A DNA stretch of 64,000 nt from Eopsaltria australis (taxonomy: Eukaryota; Chordata; Aves; Passeriformes; Petroicidae). Where the stretch lies: assembly GCA_034509425.1 (NCBI GenBank), contig JAVTVJ010000049.1, positions 2,130,001-2,194,000 on the forward strand, in the 5' to 3' direction. Below the pieces are notes generated by a model. The model had not been told where the DNA came from and did not search any database. It saw nothing but the letters and a program-made list of their open reading frames with translations. Below, in pieces: positions 25,513 through 36,286 of the stretch. Every line of letters begins with the position of its first letter. Positions within the stretch are counted from its first letter, which is position 1. The position numbers were made by a program, and so were the translations under genes.

Positions 25513-26720
25513 CATCACAGAATCCCAGAACAGGTGAGGTTTGGCACCTTTGGATCATCTGGTCAAAACTCCTTCTCAAGGCAGGGACACCTAGGGCTGT
25601 TTGCTCAGGGTTATATCTGATCAAGTTTTGAATATTTCCAAGGAGGAAGACTCCACGCCCTCTCTGGGCAACCTGTTGGGGAAAAAAAAAAAAAAAGCTT
25701 TTTCTTGTGCTTAAACACATTTTTCTCTGTCTGTGCCTTCTTGTCTGGTCATTGGTTCCCATGAGGAAAAGTTTGGTTCCATTTTCTTTACTTCCCCCAT
25801 CAGGTATTTACAAACACCGAAAAGATATCTTCTGAGCCATTTCTTCAGTTTGAGTAGTCCCAGCACTTTCAGTCTCTCTGTATAAGACATGCTCCAGTCT
25901 CTTAATCATCTTTGTTGCCCTTTGCTGGACCCATTCCAATAAATCCCTGTCTTCTATTGGAGACCAGACCTAGGCACAGTACTGTAGATTCATCTTACTA
26001 GGCTGAGCAACCTTCCCACTTCTGCAATGTTCTGCCTAATACAGTCCAGGAAGTTCTTGGCCTTCTGTGACACAAGGGTACATGGACCTTGGTTGAGTTT
26101 TAACTTGTCTAACAGGACCCCAAGATCCTTTTTGGCAAAGTAGTTTCCCAATCAGTCTTCAGCCTGTACTGGTACATGGATAATTCCTTTGCAGGTGCAG
26201 GAATTTATTTTTCTGTTTGCTGTGCTTCATGAGATTACTGCCAGCCCAGTTTTTCAGCCTGTTGAGGTCCCTTTGGATATCAGCACCACTTTGTGGTTTA
26301 TCAATTGCTTCTCTGTTATTTTTATCATGTCCAAATTTGCTGAGTATGTATTCTGTCTCATTATCCAATTAATTAATGAAGATGTTAACCAGTATTTGCC
26401 CTAGTATTGACCCTTTGGGTACACTAGTTATATGTGTTGGACTGCTGCTGCCCTCCTGTGTTGTTTATCCAGGAAATGATGGGGTTAATTGAGTTTCCTA
26501 TGAGTATGGCTTGAAAAAGTGAAATTATGTGAAGGTTTTGTCTGCATTTTCCTGATCAGATGTCCCGTAGTAGACACGCACAGTTGTACCAACCGCTTTG
26601 ATCTGCCCTCTAATCCTGACCCATAAGATCTCAGCTAGCTCATCATTCATCAGAAGGAAGATCTTCATGTATTCACTCCCATAAAATGACTCTCCCTTTG
26701 TGCCATCCTGGCCTGTACTT
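25513..26720 (-). mobile_element. CR1 LINE relic: endonuclease piece joined to reverse-transcriptase and 3' end
   Basis: Read on the minus strand from 26720 down, the first part gives DELAEILWVRIRGQIK and VRVYYGTSDQENADKTF, matching the middle of the CR1 endonuclease domain. Near 26450 the reading jumps to PKGSILGQ and VNIFIN, and then to LSKFGHD (26338-26318), the place of the FADD catalytic motif of the reverse transcriptase. ADIQRDLNRLKNWAGSNLMKH and FLHLQRN follow. KDLGVLLDK, VSQKAKNFLDCI and a diverged C-terminal segment lead to the 3' end near 25513 (plus strand catcacagaatcccagaaca). The rest of the endonuclease, the connecting region and early reverse-transcriptase motifs are missing, so an internal deletion is inferred. 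Stops, a T14 tract (plus-strand A run near 25681) and the FADD-to-FGHD change show the copy is dead. Confidence 0.8.
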
Positions 26721-27007
26721 AAATTTTCCTAAAGTGGGACACGTCTCCATCCACTGCAACGTTTCAGTTATATGAATTCTTAGCACACATCTAGGATACT
26801 TTCAAAGCTCTGAAGCTGCACACTGACCTCTATTTCCTCATATGTTCCTGTATTTCATGTGTTACTGTACAGGCACTTCAGAGAGGCATCCAGCCATGCT
26901 CATTTTCCAGAAAAGGTACAAGTGTATTCCCCATGATACTGTCTTTGCTTGCAGGTACTCCTTTATTTCTGTACCTATACTTAAAATGGAGCCCTTTTAA
27001 ATTTTTC

Positions 27008-27029
27008 TTTTTTTTTTTTTTTTTTTTTT
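27008..27029. repeat. poly(T) tract, 22 bases
   Basis: There is an uninterrupted run of 22 T, followed after one C by five more. It could be the complement of a retroposon tail on the minus strand, but no element body was recognised beside it. Confidence 0.9.
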
Positions 27030-29291
27030 CTTTTTCATAATAAGGATGTTCCAGTCCACATCACCCTGGAACCCCTGCTTGCCAACCTAGTCCACCATTT
27101 CCTCATTTAATTACTGGCTGTGGACTTTGTCCCATTGTTCCTACTTTAAAGCTCTTCCCACTTGCTTGCACAGCCTGATGATAAAGATCATTTTTTTCCT
27201 GCTTTGAAAGGTGGGTCCTGTCTCTTTCCAGCTATTCTTAACAATTGAATAGTCACAAAAAATCCATGTTTTCAACACCAGCCATGCAGCTGGCTGTTGA
27301 CTCACAGAATCAGTGGGTCTGTATCAGGTCAAGCAGACAAACTGATGCCTTGCACTGTGCCTGTTTACTTGGCAAGACAGACCTTCTGTCAGTGCACTCC
27401 TGGTATCCCAGCCTCAGCAAGAGCCCAGGCACTCCTGCAGCTCCAGACCTGCAGTGATGCATCTGTACATAAGTTGAGGCCCCAGATGTGCTGGGGAAGA
27501 GCTCCAGTGGGGTGGGGACTGAGCCCTGCAGTGTCTCCACTGCTGCTGAGTAGCACATGTGCTGCTCTCCCCAGAGCTTCTGCCTGCACTGTGTGCCTTC
27601 TGCATGAGCTGCTGCCTCTGTTATGCAGCAACCCAGCACCAGAGCAAATGGATTTCTTGTCTGACCTAGCTGGTACCCAGATATTCTTTGTAACTCTGCA
27701 GTAGTTTGCTTCCCCCTCTTTTATTAGTATCAGAATAATGCTTTGTGGTTTAACAGCAGGGAACTGTATTGTTTATTCAACAATAGCTTAGGCCTGGAGA
27801 AGGAAAGGTGTGAGGGCAGGAATGGATACACATAATCTTAAATACCAGCAGAATGTCTGACTTTTAATAACTTGATCAAAGCCAGAGATGTGTATTAACC
27901 TGTTCTGTACTAAGGATGATGTGACCTGGGCAGAGAGTAATTGAAAAGGGGTTAGCCAAAACCAAATAATATCTCTAGGGTTTTTGTTGGGTTTTTTCTC
28001 ACTTGCTTTTTTTCCTTTGGCTATATAAACTTACATTTTAATGTCTAGGGTGTTTTTCTTTACTGTAATTTCAGATACAAAGGTTTCATTTACAAGTGGA
28101 GAAATGGTCTTTAAAATGTCATTTTGCCACGGGCATCAAGAAGTATTTATACACACTGATTAGCAGCCACTGTCTTTTTAATGAGAAATAGAATATCATT
28201 TTTCATTGTAGCAGATCCTGCTGTCATTGTTCTGTACTGTATTTTTAGCAACTCCATAATAAATAACTGAACACAACAAAGTATAGCTGGGTTGCTCCCG
28301 AATGAGGAAATCTTCAAAAACCTTCACCAAATCTCCACCAAACCTCCAAAATGGTTATCTCTAAGAAACAGAGAGCTACCCTAATTATTTTTTGAGGTTT
28401 TTTTTTGTAAATATATTCTCTTTTGGTAACGTATAGTAATAGTATATTAACAAACTTTATTAGATTCTAATTAATGATTTTAAAAGTTAACGTTGCATTA
28501 AAAAATGAAAGAAAAAAGTAGATCTATTCATGCCATGCAGGTGGTAGGGAGACAAAATTCCATGAATGTGGAATCATTTTACATGTTATGTAGTCCTGAG
28601 TGCTACCAGAAACAATGAATGAAGCCTGAAGTCCCAGAGTAATTTTTTTCCTCCCAGGCACATTTAGGCTCCTTTATTCTAGTTACCACATCATGGCTCC
28701 AGCTGTCTTTGAAGTACGTGTGAATTTAGACACTGATGTTAATAGAAGTACTGCTGGACTCTTGAGTAACTGAAATAATCTGGAAAACTACAGTCTTCAC
28801 CTAAAAGTAAATTACTTGGACAACATTTCTATACAGTGGACAGTATATTGACTTTGCAGTAAAATGAGATGATGGTAGCAAGTCTAGTGTAGTCATAACT
28901 GGTGCAGCATAGCTCTTGCTATTAGAGTTTCTCACAAGTCAAGTATTTGTGCTCCTACAAAGGAATGAAATGTTCTCTTGATTACCTGCACACCAGGTAG
29001 AACTGTGACCTGATGGTGACACTTGTAAAGTAAGAAAGGACTGGTTCTAGGGATTTTATGACCTTTGAGTTTGTTTGTGATTTCTTTCCCCCCTCCCTCC
29101 AGATTTCCGTAGCAACAAGGTTTAGAACCAATTACTTCTATATTAAAAAGAAAAAATGCAGAGAACAGGAAAGAGAAATAGTACTGAAGTCCATAAGTCT
29201 GATGTTCAGAACAAATAACGAAAATTTATAAGGAGCTATCTTTGTATTTCATAAGTTTACTTTATAATCTCTTTTTTATACATGAAGGGGA

Positions 29292-29310
29292 TTTTTTTTT
29301 TTTTTTTTTT
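29292..29310. repeat. poly(T) tract, 19 bases
   Basis: There is an uninterrupted run of 19 T in unassigned sequence, and no associated element was recognised. Confidence 0.9.
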
Positions 29311-32300
29311 GTTAAAAGGATACAATATACTGGTGCTTTTTCTTCATTCCAAAACCTTTATATAATATAAATTTTGGCAGGTCACAATTCTGATATGCAG
29401 GACAATTAAACACATAATTATGCCTGTTGAAACTCAATGGGATGAAAGATTAGGTCAAATACAATTGTGAAGTGGAATGCTTGTATTAACATCAGTTTTA
29501 ATCCCTGATTTTCAGACTTTCAAAAAAAGGTCTAAGTGGATGTGGATTCCTGTCCTTGCTGTATACACCTTTTGACAAATGGGAATTTACTTTTTACCTT
29601 ATTTTACAGCAGCAAATATCATGGACATATGTTTCTTTGATATATATTTGTTGCTATGGGTAAACTCCAGAATTTTCATATTTTCTGCATATATTAGCTG
29701 CATGTAATGTAACCCCTCAAGGTTCATGAAGATGAAAAGGGGAAAATGAAGCAAATACTTTAAGCACTTTTAGTGAGTGTTGCAAAAATATGTAAGGTAA
29801 CCGTGCCAGTTAAGATACCGTTTGTTACTGATGAAAGAGATGATCCAGAGCTGCAGTAAATGCAGGAACTTGTACTTGGAAATAAGAAACCACTCATCAA
29901 ACCAGAACTTTCCTTCGCTTTAGTGCCATCATGATAGAACTTCAGTTGTGATATTAAGGAATATTTGCATGTTGAAGGTAAGTATATCAACCTAGAAAAG
30001 ATAAAGTGGAATGAATGATATTTAGATACAGATCATAATGTTTTCCAACCTAGTGACAAGTCTAGAGCTCTCCTTCCCTGAAAGGAAGCTTCTGCAGTGG
30101 GAGAGTGGATTTTCTTGCTATGGGCTCTCTGTTATTCCAAGTTAGTAGGTGGTATTGCTGGCTTTTCCTCACAGCTGTTGAGAGCATCAGACAGGAATGC
30201 AGAAATTCTTATCACTTCAGGTCCTTTCTTGAGATGTTTGGAAGCTGGGCACAGTGCAAGAACCCCTATACATATGGAAGAGCTAACACAACCAAACCAC
30301 AGCAGTCATGATACAATAGGTTGCCCCATGTTTGGTAAAATGTTGTAGAAGTGTAGCCTCCCCTCAAGAACCACACTGTGGGCATTCTCTGTGACGTTAA
30401 AGGAGTTTTCATAGTGCAACAAAATGTAATTAAGCAACACTGAGTTTGAAATTAATTTGGCAACAACTCAGATGTTTCTCAATACTTTGTGTTGTTCATT
30501 AGTATGAAAAACGGCAGCCTTTACCACATTTACATTCATCTGAGGAGTATGTAATGAGGGAAAGTAGCAAGAAAACGTATAAAAGCTGTCTGTATAGCAA
30601 TGCAATAGCAGTTAAGAAATATAATAAAATGAACACAACCACCTAGAATTAAATGCTAATTAGAATGATGTATTGTGCCTATTCACAGAGTTTGATCTAG
30701 GCTCTTGATTACTGGTGAGCACAGACTGTTCAGCAACAGGCAGATAAACTTTCTAGATCCATCTGTCTGCCAAAGTGGTTCTATTCTAAGTGCTTTCTTA
30801 TATGATGTTCAACTGATTATCTGAACCAAGCATTTTACTTAATGTTTCAGCACTAAAAGGTGTGCTTTATTTATTGACCATGGAGTGCCTCTCACTGGCA
30901 ATAATGACCCTGTGAAAAAATGCTATTTTTCTGTATAGAAACAGAGTCAGGAAGAAATTAGCCATTGGGTTGTTGATTGCAGTGTTTCACAGCTGTAAGC
31001 AAGCATTAAATACAGTGGTTTCCAAAGCCTTCTAGGAAGGTAATGCAGCTGCTATCTCTTCGTCACAAAACTGAAAAAGTATTTAATTTAGATTTGGGTA
31101 GATTTTTTTCTCTTAATCATGCAGACAAAAATAAAAATATTTTATTATCATTGCTTCTGGAAAGCTTGGACCCCCTGTTTTGTTGTGGAACTAATCACAG
31201 TCTACCTTAACCTTACTGACTTCAGAGGTACTATTTGGAATTATGGTAGTATTGCATGCGGCTGTAGTTCAGACCACAGCTCATACACCATTAGAATATT
31301 TTTGTTTGCAGTTCAAGAAATATGCAGTGTAATATTGTGTTTCATAGAGATTTTGCAATAGCTTATAGCACTTAGAGTTCCACTTACAATTCTGCAAGGA
31401 AAAAAGGAAGAGAAAAACTGGCTAGAAACATTAAAATAATCTGTCTTTAATTAGTACTATTCAATTTTTTTTTATTTTTCTGAATCATCTGTCACCCTTA
31501 AGCATAGCCTACTCCAATAAAGTGTTTTTCTCCCTCTAGAAGGAACTTTCAATCTGTTTTATTTGACAGCTAACTAAAGTGTACAGTTTTCCTTTCTTCA
31601 CTTTCATGGCCTATTAATGTCCCTTATAAGGCCAACCAATTTTTTTACTATTAACCAATGTTACCACATTAAACAAGAGGTAGAAGCTGTTTCCAAGCTT
31701 CATCTATGAACTCTGCTACTAAAAGTCTTCCTCAACACTGATTAGGGCCAGAACACTGTGAGCTCGGAGACTTGCATTCGTCTAAAGCCAAGCAGAATTA
31801 AGTAATTTTGCCCACCAGCTATGTAGTGTGAACATTCAAAGGTAAATGATAGCTTTTTGAGAATGGCTGTCAGGTTGGTGAACCTTGCATGAAGCAGGGT
31901 GCTCCCCAGTGCCAAACTGGTTCTAAGGACTGCATATTGCACCAAGGGTGCTGCAAAGTTGTCAGCCCTGCCCAGTGTTCTGTTCCAGGACTGAGACATT
32001 TTCACAATGCAAGGACCTGTGCTGCATGCCAGTCTCCATCTGAAAACTGGTATGTGGGATAAGTGTTGGTGATGCCTAGAAAAAGTGGTGTAAGCATCAC
32101 GGCACTGGGAACAGGGGAAGCTCCTCAAAAGTAGGACAAAGACTTCTTTTTTAATTAGTGGTCAAAATCACAGAAGGGTTTACAAAGAGATTGATTTAAA
32201 ATCACAAGTGTAGTCTTAGGGATCAGTTATAACTGGGTGGTTCTTACAGAGGTGTAAGTAATGCTATGATTTAAGAAATAAATATGAGCTCTTTTCTGGA

Positions 32301-33689
32301 GAGTAGTGGCAGAGATGTCCTCCCCCTCCCAAGTGATAATGTCTGTAAAGAAAGGGGGAGGCACAGAGACAAGGTTCCTATGCAGGATGCAAAATTGAGA
32401 TTTTCTAGGAAAACTTTTTGTTGTTTTAGTGAAGAACCTGTATGTCAGTAATTTCCATGTCATGTATGTAGCAGGCTTGGGTGGACCTGAAATGAGGAGA
32501 GGAGTAAGGACTTGGGCTCACCTGCCAGTTAATGCAGTGATGCCCGTGGTATTTACTTGGTAGGTGAGAGAATCACACTTGGAATTGCCATGCATTGCTC
32601 AAAACAGCAGCTTAAATCTCTTACATCAGTTTCAAGTAAATACTTCTATGAGTTTAAAGATCACGACAGAGTAAAATTTGCTCATTCATCTTTACTGGAG
32701 ATTCTTTAACATTTGGTAATTCAGTACCTGATAAAGCCCTGAACTTCCAGCTTCTCCAAATCAGGTGAAGCAGCTGCACTCCTATTAAACCTCTCCTCTG
32801 ATTCTTCTTCCTGTCTTCCCTCACTTCTCTTTGAAAGTTTCATTTTATGGAGAGAGAAAGTAATTTTAAACAATAAAAATGGTTCCCTAGCTTGCTCTGG
32901 CAGGCGTGGTGTTTAGGGCTCTTTTTGTTTTGCTTTTTTTTTTTATATTTTTTTTTTATTTTCCCCTTAGATTTATGTACCTCTTGGGCTGTGCAAAGTA
33001 AGATAAATCTTTGAATGTCTGTTCAAAATATATATCCAGAAATTCTATGGTCCAGGAATTGCATAGCAAAATGGATTGACACATCAATGGAATTTTCTCA
33101 AATTAATAGAAGTTTACACATTTACTGATCTAGAACTGAGATATAAATAAAATGGTTTAACCTAACATGTAATTTTCAACAGACAAATCTCTCTGGCTTT
33201 AGAAATGCTGAGGATTAGATCTGGAAACTCCAGCTTCTTTCAGGTAAGAGAACAATTTCTACTGGTATTGAGGTAATAGATTTTCTATCATGAGTACTTT
33301 TTACAAAGTCTGATTTCTCTATGACTCAGCAAGGAACCCACTTCTATTTGCTCTATTTTGTGAAAAAAATTCAGGGAAAGTCCTTTTGTTCATATAAATA
33401 TTTAGATAATAGCTTCTCTGTGTGTGAATAAGGCTATTGGACCATGAATGATTATTTTTTTTTATCCAAACAAGGGTATTCATGCTGAAATGTCTTAACT
33501 AGCTGCATAATATAAAAAGGCTTTGTGCCTCTATGAGTTAGCAATCAGAGGGAGATAAAAAGTGTTTTAAAACATAAGAAATAAATAAGCTTTGGTATGA
33601 ACTAATGTGAGCATAAAAATTTGAATTACAGGATCGTATTAGTAATAGCAAAAAATAATCACTGAAATCTGTGCTCCTGGCAGGAAAAC

Positions 33690-34015
33690 TACTATCCTGA
33701 AACATTTGGCTGATCAGCCTCACCTCAGGCCTGGGGAAGGTGATTGAAAACCCAGTCCTGGAAGTAATTTCTAGGTGCATGAAGGACAAGAAAACAGTAG
33801 TCATCATGGATCCACCAAGGGAAAGTCATGTTTGACCAGCTGGAAAATATTGTACAATAAAATGGTTGGCTTGCTAGATGGTGGGGATGTAGTAGATATT
33901 TCCTAGATTTCAGTAATTATTTCAATGTTTTTTCCTGTAAGAGTCTCATGCAGAAGCTGTTGAAGCATGGGCTGGATGAGCAAGCAGAGGTGGATTGAAA
34001 ACTGGCTGTTGCTGG
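33690..34015 (+). mobile_element. CR1 LINE fragment: reverse-transcriptase segment
   Basis: The plus strand carries part of a CR1 ORF2 reverse transcriptase in broken frames. SLTSGLGKVIENPVLEVISR (from about 33717) corresponds to the conserved segment just after NYRPVSLTS. STKGKSCLT follows (near 33810), then a VVDIS remnant of the motif A region. The fragment ends with the nucleotide block ggctggatgagc...gattgaaaactggctg, which encodes the GLDE...WIENWL segment and stops near 34015. The catalytic FADD region and everything downstream are missing. Immediately after 34015 the sequence changes to the R2 element on the same strand, so the two elements abut with no recognisable spacer. Confidence 0.75.
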
Positions 34016-34060
34016 GACTAATTCATCATCTAAAGAGGATGCATGGTCAAAGAAAGATCT

Positions 34061-34408
34061 TTTTTTAAGTGCTCCAAATGTGGTAGACAAAATCTTAAGT
34101 ACCGTAGTATTGCCTGTCATGTCCTACGGTTCAAAGGGACTGTGAGTGTGGTTCCTACGGGCAATTGGACTTGTGAAGTATGCCATAGAGAGTTCTTGAC
34201 CAACATTGGCCTGGGCTAACACAAGAGGTTGTTGCATCCTCTTGTGAGGGACTTGGAGCAGACTGCTGCCTCCCATCTAAAAGAGTCATCTTTGAGAGGA
34301 GCCCACAAAAAGGTATGGACTAAGGAGGAAGAGGGTCTCCTGAGTTGCTTGGTGGTGATGTATGCTAGTAACAGGAATGTTAGAAAGTTGCTTGTGCATT
34401 CCATCTAA
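34061..34408 (+). pseudogene. R2 protein N-terminus: zinc fingers and Myb-like DNA-binding segment (broken)
   Basis: This frame encodes the DNA-binding head of R2. The first finger has Cys codons at 34070 and 34079 and a His at 34118 (C-x2-C-x12-H), but the fourth ligand position reads Phe in HVLRFKG. The second finger has Cys at 34172 and 34181 and His at 34220 and 34235 (C-x2-C-x12-H-x4-H), interrupted by TAA at 34217 just before the first His. HKKVWTKEEEGLL (Trp codon at 34316) looks like the Myb helix start, and the frame ends at TAA 34406. In the family these modules contact the rDNA target. R2 elements have one to three fingers depending on clade; two are visible here, and a further one may have been lost at the truncated 5' end. 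Confidence 0.8.
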
Positions 34409-34445
34409 GACAGTGAAGTAAATTAGTGACAAGAGATGCCTTCTT

Positions 34446-35839
34446 TTGAGAAGTCCCGCGGAAGTGGCTCCATCTGGAATTGAAGGCGTGCTCCAAACGG
34501 GTGGTGAGGAGCCTACCCAGTCTATTGCTTTGCCAACAGAGGGACAATTAAAGATCCACTATTGGGATGACACCTGGAATGGGTTATCAGCGTGCAGGTT
34601 CACCAAGTGCCAGAGGGCTTTTGAAAGAATTTTGGATGGACAAGATCCGCAAGGAGTGGTGAACGACTCTTATGAGGAATGTTTCAGCAGACTGAGTAAG
34701 CTCTGCCAGGTTACAAAAGCAACCAGGGATTCAAAGTCTCAAAGATCCCATGGTCAGAAAGCATCTAGAAAAACAGCTATCTGGATGCAAAAAAGAGCGA
34801 GAAACAGAGATTGTTTGACTTGCGTAGGGGAAACTGGCAAGGATTATTTTGGATAACATGGATGCCTTGCAATCTGAGATTCCATTTGCCATTTTCTACT
34901 CTAATTTCAGAGCAAGGTGGGAGACATCAGTTGAGTTTAAGGGCCTTGAAACCTTCCTGTCGTACAAGGAAGCAGATAACACCATGTTTCAGGACCTGAT
35001 TACTGAAAAAGAGGTTGAAAAGAACTTGAAAGAGGTGAGAAGGACCTCAGCTCCTGAGCCGGATGGGTTTATAATGGGTCAGCTTACTAAATGGGACCCT
35101 AAGTATTCCCTGTTGACTGAGAGATTTAATCTCTGGCTTGCGACTGGAACAATCCCAGACGCACTGCAGAAATGCTGGATGGTCTTGATACCAAAGTCTT
35201 CTGATCTGGAGAGACTTCAAGACATCAATAACTGGAGGCCTATCACTATTGCTTCTATAGTACTTAGGTTATTCTCCAGAATTTTGATGGCAAGGCTGGA
35301 CTGGGCATATCCAATTAACCCCAGACAGAGGGGGTATATCTGTGCGTCAGGTTGTTCTGAAAATCTCAAGCTGTTACAGCTTGTGGTTAAACATGCAAAA
35401 ATGGAGCATCAAGAACCTGAGGTTGTGTTTGTAGACATTGCCAGGGCATTTGACACCATCTGCCATTGGCATATTATTAAGGGTTCAGAGCAGCGGGGGC
35501 TCGATCCCCATATGATCCATCTAGTCAGTGAAAGGTACGAAAACATTGTTACGTACATTAACACCAAAAGGGGAAGGAAGGGACCCCATTAAGATCCTTA
35601 TGGGTGTCTAGCAGGGTGATTCCATGTCACTAGTGTTATTCAACCTTGCTCTTGATCCCCTATTATGCAAGTTGGAACGGGTGGGGAAGGGTTTCTGTCA
35701 TGGTGGTTTGAAAATTATGGCCATGTCCTTTGCAGATGATCTAGTGTTGTTGAGTGATTCCTGGGAGGGAATGCAAAAGAACATCAAAATATTGGAGACC
35801 TTTTGTGAGCTTACTGGTCTCCAAACACAGAGGGTGTAA
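34446..35839 (+). pseudogene. R2 protein: linker and reverse-transcriptase domain (frameshifted)
   Basis: Three frames together cover the region. 34446-34856 holds the linker (HYWDDTWN, then FERILDGQDPQGVV and KRARNRD). 34849-35592 holds RTSAPEPDGF, a KCWMVLIPK segment, INNWRPITI (Asn127 codon at 35227) and FVDIARAFDTI, whose catalytic Asp codon is at 35434. Near 35590 the frame shifts, and KILMGV-stop-QGDSMSLVLFNLALDPLL continues, with TAG at 35609. FADD, the second catalytic pair, lies at 35729-35740 and is intact. GLQTQRV ends at the stop closing 35839. The domain synthesises cDNA from the element's own RNA at the nicked target. The core catalytic aspartates survive, but the frame breaks make a functional product impossible. 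Confidence 0.87.
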
Positions 35840-36286
35840 TGCCATGGCTTTTACATCAAGCCTAATAAAGACTCATATACCATCAATGATTGTCCTGCAT
35901 AGACAATAAATCCCATAATATGATTGACCTGGGACACTCAGAAAAATATCTTGGCACTTGGGTTGATCCCTGAACTGGCTTTGCTGATTCTGGTCTGTCT
36001 GAGAAATTAGAGAAATGGCTCCATTAGATTGGTGAGGCACCACTCAAACCTCTTCAGGAGGTCAATATACTAAGCACTTACACTGTCCAGAGACTGGTGT
36101 ATCTGGCCAACCATACTGACGTAAGAGCAGTGCTCCTTCAAACTCTTGACTTACTAATTTGAGCTGCAGTCAAGGGCTGGCTTCATCTTCCACCAAATAC
36201 GTGTGATGGTATTTTGTATTCCAGCTGTAAAGATGGTGGATTAGGTATCTTGAAATTGGTGGTGCTCGTTTCAAGATGACGATCTT
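35840..36286 (+). pseudogene. R2 protein: reverse-transcriptase thumb and connecting region (multiple stops)
   Basis: Too broken to form a long open frame, this stretch is still readable. From 35923 the frame gives IDLGHSEKYLGTWVDP, then TGA at 35971, LSEKLEKWL, TAG at 36025, PLKPLQEVNILSTYTVQRLVYLAN, then TGA at 36160, and KDGGLGI (Lys codon at 36229). The EKYLG and KDGGLGI words are characteristic of the R2 thumb and linker. This part uses a different frame from both the preceding FADD segment and the following endonuclease frame, so at least one indel lies on each side. It joins the polymerase to the endonuclease. Confidence 0.8.

Larger units (their letters stand above)
26721..33689. other. 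Mostly AT-rich non-coding stretch, no gene recognised
   Basis: No gene was identified. A GC-richer but CpG-poor patch at about 27290-27700 has overlapping open frames on both strands (up to 135 codons) without any known motif. A 128-codon minus-strand frame at 31742-32128 likewise has no recognised domain. Poly(T) tracts occur at 27008-27029, 29292-29310 and about 32922-32964. An exon-like segment at 33203-33243 is discussed as a finding. Confidence 0.5.

Noticed and set aside
25681..25695. A-rich run considered as a retroposon tail
   Set aside because: It lies inside the CR1 relic and does not mark the end of any element.
27290..27700. Overlapping open frames on both strands (up to 135 codons) in a GC-richer patch
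   Set aside because: No known motif in any frame, CpG is depleted so it is not a CpG island, and overlapping frames on both strands are expected where stop codons are rare.
31742..32128. 128-codon minus-strand frame with a CSQCRDAY...HHQHLSH zinc-finger-like start
   Set aside because: The spacing does not form a clean C2H2 finger, there is only one such unit, and the rest resembles no domain.
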